Below the pieces are notes generated by a model. It was not told the DNA's origin. It searched no databases and saw nothing but the letters and a program-made list of their open reading frames with translations. Source: Toxonevra muliebris (Eukaryota > Arthropoda > Insecta > Diptera > Pallopteridae). Taken from it: a stretch of DNA of 64,000 bases. This document shows, one piece after another, positions 47,640 to 58,471 of the stretch (positions are counted from its first letter, which is position 1; each line of letters begins with the position of its first letter). Position numbers and translations under genes: made by a program. The stretch is from NCBI GenBank assembly GCA_963691655.1, contig OY829326.1, positions 141,068,998-141,132,997 of the forward strand, in the 5' to 3' direction.

Positions 47640-48735
47640 TTGTCAGTATTTTTGTTTTTGGTCGGTCAAGTTTGTTATAGTCCACATTCCAAATATCTAT
47701 CACTTTCGCTGCTGCTGCTTGAACAGATTGCAACTTCTGAATTGTGTTGCAGCATGTTTGATATTGTAGGGGCTTTGCCGAATGCTTCAGTGATTTCAGC
47801 TCTCTCGTTAGTTAAGCGAGGACAGTATAAAAGGACATGTCGGGCGTCTTCAATTTTGTAAGGGCAATTAGGGCAGAACGGATCGTCCTTGTGCTTAAAG
47901 CGGTGGAGATATTGTTTAAAACATCCATGCCCACTTAGTAGCTGCGTCTGATAGAAGTCGACTTCTCCATGTTTGCGGTCTACCCTTCAATCGAGAGAAG
48001 GAATCAAGGAAAACGTCCATCTCCCCTTCTCTGATTTTTCCCAATTTTTCTGCCATTCATATATGCGCCTGGACCTGTTGTGCACATGCGCTGGAATTGG
48101 CTCACCAATATATCGATTGGTAGCATAGCCGGAATAACCAATATCGCGTCATCAGACGCTGTACGAAAGCCGTAGTGAGCTGAAGCGATATGCCGCCCGG
48201 ATGCCCGATAAGTACGTGGCCTTATGCATTGCGTCAACCCAAATCGGAGCAGCATAGAGAACAATAGAAGTTGTAACTGCCGCTAGCAACTTCCATTTAC
48301 TTGCACGTGGTCCCCCTACAAATAAGTATTCTCCATAATACGTGATAAGGCTCCATTTACCTTTGCAACTTTGTTATTAACAGCAGTCAGATGATCCTTA
48401 AAGGACATTCGAGTGTCGATACGTACTCCTAGATATCCAATATGCGGCTGGGAAATAATTTCATGGTCACCAACTATGAACGTGAAGACCTCACGCACTT
48501 TTCCAGTGCTCAATCTGCTAGCTGCAGATCTGCGCAGTTCAACCACCTTACTCATGACCCCAATTATTGCTTCATTACACAGCTTCAGAACTTTATCTGT
48601 TAGTTTTGCAACTACTACCAGTGCCGCATGTCGTCCGTATAGTCCACCAGCTTGGTGCCTGCAGGAAGGCTAATCCTCAGTACTCCATCATGCATGGAAT
48701 TCCTAGCACAGAACCTTGTGGAACCCCTCACAATA
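47640..48735 (-). mobile_element. R1-like LINE, reverse transcriptase to C-terminus
   Basis: Minus-strand fragment of a non-LTR retrotransposon. In order: VPQGSVLG (motif B, about 48710-48728), LRISLPAGTKLVDYTDD (motif C with YTDD instead of YADD, about 48630), VVVAKLTDKVLKLCNEAI, HIGYLGVRIDTRMSFKDHLT (48413-48480), IVLYAAPIWVDAM (about 48240-48280), RTASDDAILVIPAMLPIDIL (48110-48170), and at the far end CPYKIEDARHVLLY followed by CPRLTNERAEI (about 47810-47870). This block order and wording fit R1/LOA-type LINEs. Frames change several times. The 5' break lies just before motif B. Confidence 0.85.
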
Positions 48736-48860
48736 CAGAAATATTTTGCATTTGCAATGATGCAATATCATTTGCACCTAATCGTGAATTGGGCCAGTAT
48801 GTTATTTACCCTTGGATATGCAAACTTATTAAGAGCAAATAAATCATAAATTTACTCTCT

Positions 48861-49086
48861 TTCCAATTTATTCAAATTATAATCCAATGTTTTAAAAATG
48901 TGTTGTACATTCTGTCAAATAAGTACCCGGAAATTCTCATTTTAAATTTTCCCTCTGAGAATATTTCAAAAATTTCCAATTTATTCAAATTATAATCCAA
49001 TGTTTTAAAAATGTGTTGTACATTCTGTCAAATAAGTACCCGGAAATTCTCATTTTAAATTTTCCCTCTGAGAATATTTCAAAAAA
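48861..49086 (+). repeat. tandem duplication, 2 x 113 bp
   Basis: Two virtually identical 113-base units in direct tandem (48861-48973 and 48974-49086). Each unit contains the left end of the mariner-type MITE at 49021-49217. The identity indicates a recent event or an assembly artefact. Confidence 0.9.
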
Positions 49087-49217
49087 AATTTTTTCCCAGG
49101 TTGGCACAACTGTCAACCACTATTCTGTGAAATTTTATTGCTATGTGTCATTTAGTTTGGTTACAGCGTCATTAAGAACAAGTCAACCTTTTGTGAGGGT
49201 ACTTATTTGACAGAATG
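49021..49217. mobile_element. mariner-type MITE, 197 bp
   Basis: Perfect terminal inverted repeats of 21 bases beginning CATTCTGTCAAATAAGTACC are flanked by TA on both sides (49019-49020, 49218-49219). Both ends have the look of mariner termini. No coding capacity. Its left third is duplicated upstream. Confidence 0.8.
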
Positions 49218-49367
49218 TATTTATGCTACAAAATAAATTTGTGATAATCATGTAAATGTGAGTGAGCACTAGAAAATAATTAGAATGCATACAACTGCAT
49301 AAACATAACTATATATTTATGTATCGCATATTTACATATTTATCAAAATATAGGCAATTAATGAGTG

Positions 49368-49507
49368 CACTAGCGGGTCTAAAGAGGGGGAGGGTTTGGA
49401 AATAAAATCCCTCATTTTTCAATGAATATTTCTGAGTATAAGTAAAAAACTTGAAAAGGGCAAAAAAAACTAAAACTCCTTTTCCGCAATTTCTGGATCC
49501 GACAGTG
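49368..49507. mobile_element. hAT-type MITE, 140 bp
   Basis: The ends CACTAGCGGGTCT and, reversed, CACTGTCGGATCCAG are flanked by a perfect 8-bp direct repeat AATGAGTG (49360-49367, 49508-49515), diagnostic of hAT-type insertion. Related to 49716-51703 and 61157-61283. Confidence 0.8.
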
Positions 49508-50220
49508 AATGAGTGTATGTGTGTGTCCTCATAGGAATGTATGCACTTGAGTACTTATACATACATATGTTCCCCATCATTTTGCATGTGATTTGAATTA
49601 ATTAACATCAAAATAATGTCATTGTTATTCACATACATACACACTCAAATATGCACGCATAGCATTATCTGTCAATGTGAATTAACATAATTACATACAC
49701 ATATACACCGCTATACAGTTGCGGATCCAATGGGGGGACTAAGTGTGACTGAGCACGTTTCATTCAGACTTTAAAATCAGATAATTATTATATTGTAATT
49801 TTGTAAAATTCTTTAAGAAATTTTTCTGCTTATAAATCCCAAAAAAAAGTATTTTAAATATATTTGTTAGGTTCAACAAATGGAAACTCCTTATTTAGGA
49901 CAGTAAGTGAACTGTTGGAAATTGGAAGGATTTTAATATATTTATTTTTTAATTCCAGCACCAAGAACAAACTACAATAATGTAGAAAAAGTTTTTTTTG
50001 TGAAGGGTTAAACATTTTTCTAAATAACTAATGCCCAGCTTTATTAATTGGATTCTTTTTAAGAGCTCTACTGTGAATTTACAATTTGGTCTTTGGAAAA
50101 GTGGATAAAAGTTTTCTAAAAATTAATTTGCGATTATCTCAAAAACTTTAAGTGATAATGAGAAATCTATTGATAAGTTAATCACGATTATAAAGAAATT
50201 GTTGTAATTTGTTGGGTATA

Positions 50221-51506
50221 CAGGGTGACAATTGTAAAGTGACGCAAGTTTAATACTCTGCAGCAAGCTTTGCCATTTACCGTTACTTTAATTTTAAAAG
50301 CAAATTCATTCATCATTGGCTTTGCTTTTAATTTCATTTGAATTTTTGTTATTACATTTTGAAATTTCCATAAAAATGGACAAGGAAAATATTCGTCGTG
50401 AAATTATGAAATTTCATTTGGCAAATTATAGTAGCCGTCTAATTGCAAAGGCTTTAAATTTGTCAAGTCGTACGGTAGACCGAGATATTATTCGATATAA
50501 TGAAACTGGGGGTTTTGGAGATAGAGACCGGGGAAAATTTTCAACAGTTGCCACTACTGGTTTAACAGAAAAAATTCGTAAACGAATCAAGCGAAATCCA
50601 AGGCGCTCAATGAGAAAAATCGCTAAGGAAGTGGGAGTAAACCGTGAAACAGTGCGAATCATTGCAAAATCAAAGCTTAATCTGAAGCCGTGCAAGCTCC
50701 GAAAAGCTCAAAATCTGACACAAAAAAGAAAGATTTGCGACTGCAAAGATGCAAGACGTTGCTACGCTCCTCCGTGTTAAAAAATGTTGAAAATATCTTG
50801 TTTACAGATAAAAAATATTCACGGTTGAACAACATTTCAATGCGCAAAATGACCAAATGTGGCTAACATCATCATCGCAACAAAATAGGACTGTTGGCCG
50901 AGTTCAAAAGCCAGCTTCCGTTATGGTATGGGCTGGAGTTTCCGCTAATGCCAGAACCCCTCTAATATTCGTTGAAGAGGGTGTTAAAATTGACCAGGTT
51001 GTTTATCGGAGCATTTTAAATGAACATGTTCTTCCCTGGGCCCAAGATACATTTAGAAATGAAAACTGGACTTTCCAGCAAGATTCTGCACCTTCCCACA
51101 TGGCAAAATTAACGCAAACATGGATAAAAGACAATTTTTCTGGATTCATAACATCTCAAGAATGGCCACCATACTCCCCAGACTTGAATCCAATGGACTA
51201 CTCTATTTGGAGTATTTTAGAGAGTAAGGCTTGTGCATCTCAACACCACAGTCTGGAGTCGCTGACAAATTCATTAGAGAAAGCCTGGACTGAAATTGAT
51301 CAGGAAGTCCTGCGGCGAACAGTCCTACGATTTCCGGATCGATTGAAGGCATGTGTGCAGGCTAAAGGAGGTTATATTGAATGAGGTGGGGCTCAAATGA
51401 ATGCTTATATATTCAGCAATGTTAACACTTAATTGTACTTAATGGAAGAACGTCCTTTTGAAAATAACTGCTGAAATGTGTGCGTCACTTTACGATTGTC
51501 ACCCTG
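50221..51506 (+). mobile_element. maT-type (DD37D) Tc1/mariner transposon
   Basis: Near-complete element: 26-base terminal inverted repeats starting CAGGGTGACAAT(T/C)GTAAAG, matching at 25 of 26 positions, with TA duplications at 50219-50220 and 51507-51508. At 1286 bp it has the normal length for this group, and it contains one transposase gene. It is inserted in the hAT-type element 49716-51703, so it is the younger of the two. Confidence 0.9.
50376..51384 (+). pseudogene. maT/DD37D transposase, nearly intact, three frameshifts
   Basis: Encodes the enzyme that cuts and pastes the surrounding element. I take the start as MDKENIRREIMKFH at 50376, since the upstream Met at 50316 adds only a hydrophobic stretch not expected in the family. 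Two helix-turn-helix units follow (SSRLIAKALNLSSRTVDRDI and RRSMRKIAKEVGVNRETVRI). The catalytic core keeps all three Asp: ILFTD (50807), FQQDSAPSH, and SPDLNPMDYSIW, with 37 residues between the second and third, hence DD37D, as in maT elements. The VMVWAGVSANARTP block is intact and the C-terminus reaches CVQAKGGYIE. About 336 codons, normal length. The frame shifts three times, near 50722-50727, 50779-50784 and 50810-50815, each at an A6 run; no premature stop lies within the properly framed sequence. Possibly intact if these are sequencing errors. Confidence 0.9.
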
Positions 51507-51711
51507 TATAGCTTCTATTTGAAAAACATTTAAGTTTCTCTCTTTCTTTAGTTTTGATATTCATTTGAAAATCTTAACTAATCTATGAGGTATTTACCTT
51601 GAAAGATAACAAATTTTTTTCCAATTTGTTTTTATAAAGAACAATGTAAAAAATTAGAATATTAGCCTGACCCCCTCATTGAAGATTTCTAGATCCGCCA
51701 CTGCCGCCATA

Positions 51712-52258
51712 CTACACACATGCACATACCACACGTGCACGCTCACTCATTTACACAAATTTATTTCAAAATAATTTTGCAAATGAAATACCTATACAAT
51801 GTTACTATTAACCTATCTTCGTTAATTAGTTTGTGTATATATATATACATAGAAACTAAGCATATTTGTGGTATATGTATATGTGTAATATTTGTTTTTG
51901 CAAACTCACTTCCACATACGGACAAGTAAACATATCATTTTCATTCATATCCTAAAAGGAAACTTTATTAAGTTATCTCCTTCTTCGATGTTGGATTATA
52001 TAATATATGTATGAAAATGCAGCGTACCCTTTTCATACATGTGTTTTATACACATGGGCTCTTTTGAAATAATAAAAATAAAAACTTGAGCTTTCACTTT
52101 TGTTATAAAGTTTTTAAATCATTGGAAGCAGAAATGTCAATTATTAAAGACTTAATATTTTTGCTATTATTTATGAACTCTTCAGATGCTTTAGTAAAAA
52201 GCTTGAATAAGTAATATAAGTAATTTGAATTTAGTGATATCTGCTATGGGCAAGAGCA
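51712..52258. other. no gene seen
   Basis: AT-rich with TATATA at about 51836. The open frame 51720-51929 is not recognised. Confidence 0.45.
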
Positions 52259-53135
52259 GGACCGTAGCCAGGATTTTTTTTCGGGGGGGTTTTCATTCGA
52301 AGAAAATTGACATTGACTTGCCACTACTGATGATGAGCCCGACCTCAAAACAATTACCAAAAATACTAAAAATTGTCAGAGGCTCATTTTTTTCAAACGA
52401 TTATCAATGGGAATTTGGGCCATGATAAGGAATCCGTATGAGGTTGGCTTATATTCCCCAAAATTCGTGCAGTTACTGCATTGAAAGAGGTCTTCCGAGT
52501 CGGGGTGCTCTGAGCAATAATGGGTTAAAGAATTACTTACATTTTAAGATTGTTTCCTAAAACTTTGGAGCTGATCCACTACTACTGCCCTACAACGGCT
52601 TTGCGAATAAAATGGTTCCTAGTGTTTGTGAATGAATTTTTTATACTGAACACGAATCTGAGGTCAATAATTTCCCATCACGCCACGTTTTAGAAAAATT
52701 GGGATGAAAAACCCTAAAATAGAATTTTTGGCCATTTTTAAAAATTGGAGAGCTGAACACTGGTGTGCTACAAACTTCGAAATCCAGAAATTATAGGCTG
52801 AACCATGCCCTTCCAAATGAGCCCTAAGCCCGAAACTGTAAATCAAAAACAGTTACTGACTTAGAAAAACTATAAATACAGAATTGCTCAGCATCTTCTT
52901 CTCTTTTTGTATCAAAAGTCAAACCTCATGTCAAAGAAAACAAATCGGATCTGGTCGTATAGTGTAACTAAGATTTCAAGTTTATTTTTTTATATTTGAC
53001 TTTTTAGAAAGAAACCGATGGAAGTAAAAAATATTTAAAAACTGTTCAATAGATTTTATTTTGACTTTTTTTCATCCACTGGCAATTAATATCAAAAAAT
53101 AGAAGAAAGTTTCCACATTTGGGGGGGGCGGCGGG
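52259..53135. mobile_element. second, shortened copy of the 24184-25685 hAT element
   Basis: Starts CAGGACCGTAGCCAGG with the same G-run and CATTCGAAGAAAAT as the first copy, and follows it through GAGCCCG, CTGAGCAA.AATGGGTTAAAG, and the final GAAGAAAGTTTCCACATTT plus G-tract. About 600 bp are missing from the middle relative to the first copy. The right terminus is unclear, and no target duplication was found. Confidence 0.7.
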
Positions 53136-53395
53136 GGGGAAATTCCTTCGTAATGTACTAGATACAAAATAAAAAATGGGAATGTTCCCCCAAAACCCCA
53201 GCCCGGATTCAAAAAAAAACTTCACAGTACACTTGCATTCTTTGAAAGAATGAAGTAATGGCATGATAATAAATGGCTGTGACACTTTGTGACGCCTTTA
53301 TGGGTTTATAATGAAATCGCGAAAGACATAATCCCGAGAGACTAAATACAGAAAGACAGAATACGGACAAGACTAAATCCTGATGAGACATAATC
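53136..53395. other. junction between hAT copy and LINE
   Basis: Includes GGGGGGAAATTCC at the hAT end and a stretch of short direct repeats AAGACATAAT/AAGACAGAAT (53320-53395). No coding feature. Confidence 0.4.
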
Positions 53396-54722
53396 AAATT
53401 TGTAATTCATTTACAAGGAAACTCACAAAGGTACAGAGATGTGCCGCACTGGGTATAACAGGAGCAGTACGAAGTACACCGCGGGCGGGTTTAGATATGA
53501 TACTTCATCTCCTTCCCTTAGACCTCTTCATTATAAAAACCGTGGCCAGAAGTGCTCTCAGATTGAGAGAATCAAACCCCTGGAGACGTTTACTGTTTGG
53601 TCATGCCACTATACTTAGAGTACTGGAGAACAACGGAGGAAAACATAATGTCAATGGCAGTCTTTCAACAGCCACGGACTACGCGAGTCCAACCATTGAT
53701 TTCAATAAAAGTGCAAATTACATCTTTCCCAACCGCTGTCCAACAAGGTCCCAACCGAGGAAGATATATCAGTATTCACAGATGGGTTAAAAATGGAAAC
53801 TGGAAAAGGAGCAGGTTTTTAATACTCGGAGCAACTAAAAGTACAGCAATCCTACAGATTGCGCCATACATGCAGTGTGTTCCAAGCTTAAATCTTTGCA
53901 ATCGAGAAAGCAGCAAAACTAATACACCAGGAAAACATATTCACCTCGACGATCACATTTTTCGTGCATAGTCGCTCTGCTCTGGAATGTCAGTAACCAC
54001 AAAATCAAAGGTGATACAAAGTTGAAGACGCTCGCTGCTATTCATTCGGCACCACACTGTCAATGAAGGGAACGAAAAAGCAGGTGAAATAGCGCGGCTG
54101 GGGTCCACTATGGATGCAAGCGCAGCGGACACATCCATACTGCCAGCGATTTCTGAACTATATGGCATTATTGACGCCACAGTAAGTCACGAAACCAATC
54201 ACAACTGGACAAACAGAAGAGATTGTGCAACGTCACGTTCACTATGGCCGGAACTCAACAGGAAAAGAACGGATTACATCCTTTCTCTGGGGAGACTCCA
54301 GATTCGAACTCTCATTGGAATCATTACAGGCCACTGCGCAATAGGAGTCATGCTCCAGAAATGGCGTATCGAGTCCACCAATCACTGATGTGCGGAGATA
54401 TTGAGGAGGCTGAGATAATACACCATCTACTGTGCGAATGCCCCGCTCTGCAAGACCAACGATTCCGTACTCTAGGATCAAGGTTCTTTGCAGACATAGC
54501 AGAGCTTAGTAGAATCGATCTGTCTAGCCTTTTGGATTTTGCAACTAGAACAAAAATGTTAAGGTGGCATAATACTTGAGCTAATGGGAGATACTTATAC
54601 AGGTTCCCGCGCAACCGGCCGACTCCAGACCAACTGCTGAAGGCAATCACAATGGGCCTACTTGGCCTCCGAGTGGAAGTAGCATATTTCACTGCTACAC
54701 GCCTTCTAAACCTAACCTAATT
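53396..54722 (+). mobile_element. LINE C-terminal fragment with RNase H and zinc knuckle
   Basis: Plus-strand non-LTR retrotransposon piece. A linker block LTKVQRCAALGITGAVRSTP at 53416-53475 and LDLFIIKTVARSALRLRESN at about 53518 lead into an RNase H domain: ISVFTDG, stop, KMETGKGAGF (about 53768-53815) and SVFQ.. then IFAIEKAAKLIHQ (about 53877-53935), the strands carrying the catalytic Asp and Glu. Further on come LWPELNRKRTDYILSLGRLQ, IRTLIGIITGHCAIG, and a zinc-knuckle-like end CGDIEEAEIIHHLLCECPAL (54390-54450). The 3' end is AACCTAACCTAA (54709-54720). Several stops and frameshifts. Jockey/R1-like; 5'-truncated. Confidence 0.85.
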
Positions 54723-55254
54723 CATTTACAAATATTATCTATCATTTTTGACGGCTCCAACTTTTTTCTAAATTCCAAGTTTCAAAAAATTGTTGTTTCC
54801 AGTCTTAATAGATTCATAGTATTCTGTCTGGTATGTCTGCAGCAAGCACAAAAAAAGGAGCTTTGAGTTTTTTTATTCGTAATTAAAACTCCTCATTGGG
54901 ACCATACTGGCAGTAAAGTAAAAATATTGTTTCAGGGGGAAAACGTTTTAAAGGCTTTAAATCTAGTTCTTTCAAAATACGAAAGAATGAGGTTGGCCTT
55001 AAGAGGAATTCTAAAATAATTTTGTTCAAAAAAAAAAAAAAAGGCAGAAATAAAATTGAAACAAAAATAAAATTAAACGAAAAACAAGATGTTAATTATT
55101 ACAAATTATTTACAATTTATATTTTTTGTGAGTTAAGAATGAATTTTGTCTGGATTTTGTCTTGTCTAGTTTGGATTTTGTATTGTCTGGATTTTAAGGA
55201 AGTGTCTGGATTATGTCCCGTAGGGGTTTTGAAAATCGGAATTGTAAGGAGCAC
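54723..55254. other. no gene seen
   Basis: Contains an A-run at 55028-55042 and TGTCTGGATTTTG-type short repeats (55146-55220). The frame at 55022-55285 is a by-product. Confidence 0.45.
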
Positions 55255-55765
55255 CCAAATTGAGTTTTCGGACATCAGGACATAGAGGGCAACGAAAAAT
55301 TAGACGAGCTGTCCCGGAAGGGCTCTACTCTGAGAGAATCATAGGCTGAATTGGTTTGCATACCGCTAAGCTATTTTGAGAGCCAATTGTAGATGGAACT
55401 AGCTAACTAATTGTAATACTAGTAGTGCTTTATGTCTAAACTACATTTGGAGGAAATTGTGACAACTTTTAAAAAAGCGAAAAAATTGTTTAAGACTGTC
55501 GATAGTTATTGCTGTTTTTTGCAGCTTCCTGAGTAAGACTTAAAGATGGGAATCCCGTAGAAGACCTACTACCATAGCTGTAAATACTTAAAGGAAAAAG
55601 AAATAAAATGAAATTTCTTCTCCGAATACTCGGCTTAAGAATGAACAAGTGCTAAGACCTTAAATAGACCATACTTCAGTAACCTCGGGGAACTATTTGA
55701 AATAGTCATGAACGAATTAATAAACTTCCTAAACATATTGGAGTGGATGTGATTCTCTCATAAGA
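55255..55765 (+). mobile_element. LINE RNase H 3' fragment
   Basis: A plus-strand frame reads FGHQDIEGNEKLDELSRKGS then TLRES, stop, AELVCIPLSYFESQL. This is the vPGH.di.GNE.aDelaR.G segment closing the RNase H domain of LINEs, with Pro lost. Beyond it RPYFSNLGELFEIV (about 55665-55705) matches the RYLG..yF.dLgeL tail. Stops intervene. Likely a separate insertion from the LINE at 53396-54722, as the RNase H segment overlaps in content. Confidence 0.7.
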
Positions 55766-57314
55766 ACCACAAAAACAACCTACACCAATAAAAAAATGAA
55801 GATGTGGTCTCACAATGGTACACAAGAGCTAATTAGGTTCGAACAACTCTTTAAACAGTTCCCTTTGATCTGCTAATGATTATTCGTTCCTCTTCTATAT
55901 CAAGTCTTATGCCTCTTCTATATCTACCGCCAGCACATATTTAATGGAGCTCAATAGATAAATTTTTTCAAATTCGTGATTACTTAGAACTTCTACAACA
56001 ATAAAATAGAGTCACACCTGTGCATATGCTTGTTTGTCCTTTATGGAAGGTAGAAAAATAATACTTCTGAACTTATAGGCGATATTTCTATTTTGCAATC
56101 AATTGTTCATTGAATGATTGAAAGTTTTAAATGTACAAAAATTGAGCTACATAAAAAGGCATTTTGAATCGGATATTTTAACATTTTCAAGCTTAAAATA
56201 TGAATCTATTTTATTTACTTACACAAAGTCAACTTCAGGAGGTCATATAGAAAAATGTGAACAAATATAGCTTGAATCATGACGGAGTTTTGCTAGTTTA
56301 TTGGCCTACTTTCATTTCGCGTTATAGCCATTAGGGCTGGAATTTGCCAATATTTATAATAAAGTTGTATTTGTTATAAACCTGTCAAGTCAAGGGATTT
56401 TTAGGATTATTGCTTTTTTTTTTAATTTGAATCTATTTATTTTATTCTTATATATAAAATTAAAAAAGGAAAAAATTTTAATCGCTAACAAACTCTTATA
56501 AATGATTTGTGCATTAATTATAAAACATTCATAAGTTTTGCTATAATTCTTTTTAAATTTGTTTTATGAACAAAACTGTAAATATATTTATAATTTTTAA
56601 CTATATTTTCCTAAGATGCAATGGTTAAAAAAAAAAATTGCAAAAATTCCGAAAAAATTTTCGTTATTTTGCACCACAACAAATTCAAAAGTTTACAAGT
56701 TTAGTTCAAATTAAAGTTTTTTATTCGTCGAAATAAATTTGAAGAAAAAACATCTGCTCAATTTCTCTTTAGAAATATTTACATAATAAACAAAAATAAA
56801 TTTGTGAAAGAGAAAAACTGCTCGGTTTAAGTTGTAAAACTTTTTTTTCTTTCTTGTAATTGATAAAAACAAAAAAAAAATATGTTGTAAGTAGATGAAC
56901 TCACTATTTTTCATAGAAAGTTTTTCAATGTAAGTTAGCGCTTCTAGGGTAATCAACTTTTGTTTTGCTTTTCACTTAACCTTTCATATAATTTTATAGA
57001 TTTTGAATATAGTACAAGATTGGTTTAATTTCTGTTTAAATAGATACATAAATATCTATATCATACATTTTAGAAAAATATATAAAGTTTTATTTAAAGA
57101 TAAAATTTCTACTTATTTGAGATATACATATGTACAATATATTTTGTATATTAAATGCAATTCATATGCATGCGATTGTCTGTCTTACTAATATGAATAT
57201 TTTTTGTACATACATATTTATTATACATTATTTTGATATAATTACATTTTCTTGGAAAAAATAACTTTTCTTTAGTTCACATTAGTAGATAGATTACACT
57301 AGGCAACAAATAAG
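55766..57314. other. no gene seen
   Basis: AT-rich intron DNA. Open frames at 56711-56956 and 57003-57191 are low-complexity. Confidence 0.5.
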
Positions 57315-57316
57315 TA

Positions 57317-58469
57317 CAGTATTTTCAACAAGAGCGTGTTCGGCTTAATTGTACAAGCAAATTCAATATTCAACATTTCATTGTGAATTGCGCTGTATAA
57401 CCATTTAAGCAATCGCAATTATAATTGCGTTGTATAAGCAATTTTTCAAATCGAGCTTCGTGTATGCAAAACGTTTTTAAGCTGTCATTCTTTGCTCACA
57501 TCCAAAGGAATCCAAAATGTCGTAGGAAGGTGCTGCAAATACCTTAAGACGTTGAAAGCTTTTGTAAGAAAATGGAATCAGCTTTTTTTAAATACCAGAA
57601 TGTTTACGACTAACCAAATCGTTGTGCTTCTAAAGAACATCAAAGCAGCAGGATTCGGTGATAGCATGAGTTTTTGAAGCCAATTCTACCATTACACTTA
57701 AAGAAGCCCTGACGCTGAAGGTCACTAATATATCCCTTAGTATAATCCAAAGTCAATTAAATTGAATTCTGAGCTAACATATTTAGACTCTTACTGACGG
57801 CAAAACGAAAAAAAAAATGGCTGGAGTGGGCTGTCGAACATATGAATAATGATTGGAGCGATGTGGCCTTTAAAGACGAATCTTTTTGATGAACGACAGG
57901 TACCATAAAACGTGTCTTATTCATTAAGAGCAGTAAAAGGGTTCTGAGATTAGTTAAGCATCCAGGAAAAGCTCATGTTGCTTTTGGGGATGCTTTTAAA
58001 AACAGAATTTCGAAAGGACAATCATGTTTACGAGAAATTTGGATATCCAGTACATAATCCATTCATACTAGCATAGACTCTTATCTTCTGTCAATAACTG
58101 ATTTGGAAAAGGAAATCGAAATTTAGTGCTTTAAGAGGGTAGGACCTTAAACATCAAAGTCGCTTGTGCATTAAGTGAAAAGAAGAAAATTGGATAGGAA
58201 TTTTGAACTGCGCCTCTAAATCTCCAGATGCTAACCACATTCAAAATTTTTAAGCAATTTTAAGCATAAGATGAGCAGAAAAATGCTAATTGAAGCAACA
58301 ACTTAGGTCAAAATGGCGGTATTTGCCGCAATCAAACGCTGAAAAGCATGAAAGTAATCAAAATTATGATAACTGGACATGTCAGCGCATTGGACAAAAA
58401 AATGTTTAAAAATAATCAAGAGCATTTTTTGAAGGACTTAGGCCGTACACGCTCTTGTTGAAAATACTG
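57317..58469 (+). mobile_element. Tc1-like transposon, complete ends, dead gene
   Basis: The terminal inverted repeats are CAGTATTTTCAACAAGAGCG at the left and its complement at the right, flanked by TA (57315-57316 and 58470-58471). The 1153-bp body contains a decayed plus-strand transposase: NDWSDVAFKDESF (about 57850-57890, equivalent to W..V.FtDEs.F and holding the first catalytic Asp), then VKHPGKAHVAF (about 57950). Stops, including one directly after the DESF block, rule out function. A second copy is at about 600-1854. Confidence 0.85.
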
Positions 58470-58471
58470 TA

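Larger units (their letters stand above)
49716..51703. mobile_element. hAT-type non-autonomous element split by a maT transposon
   Basis: The ends CAGTTGCGGATCCA and, reversed, CAGTGGCGGATCTAG are flanked by 8-bp repeats CCGCTATA (49708-49715) and CCGCCATA (51704-51711), 7 of 8 identical. Without the 1286-bp insertion at 50221-51506 and its TA duplication the element is about 700 bp. No hAT transposase is present. Confidence 0.75.

Noticed and set aside
48413..48849. Plus-strand open frames of 65-91 codons
   Set aside because: They are shadows of the R1-like LINE that is coded on the minus strand here.
50426..50695. 89-codon minus-strand frame
   Set aside because: It is antisense to the maT transposase.
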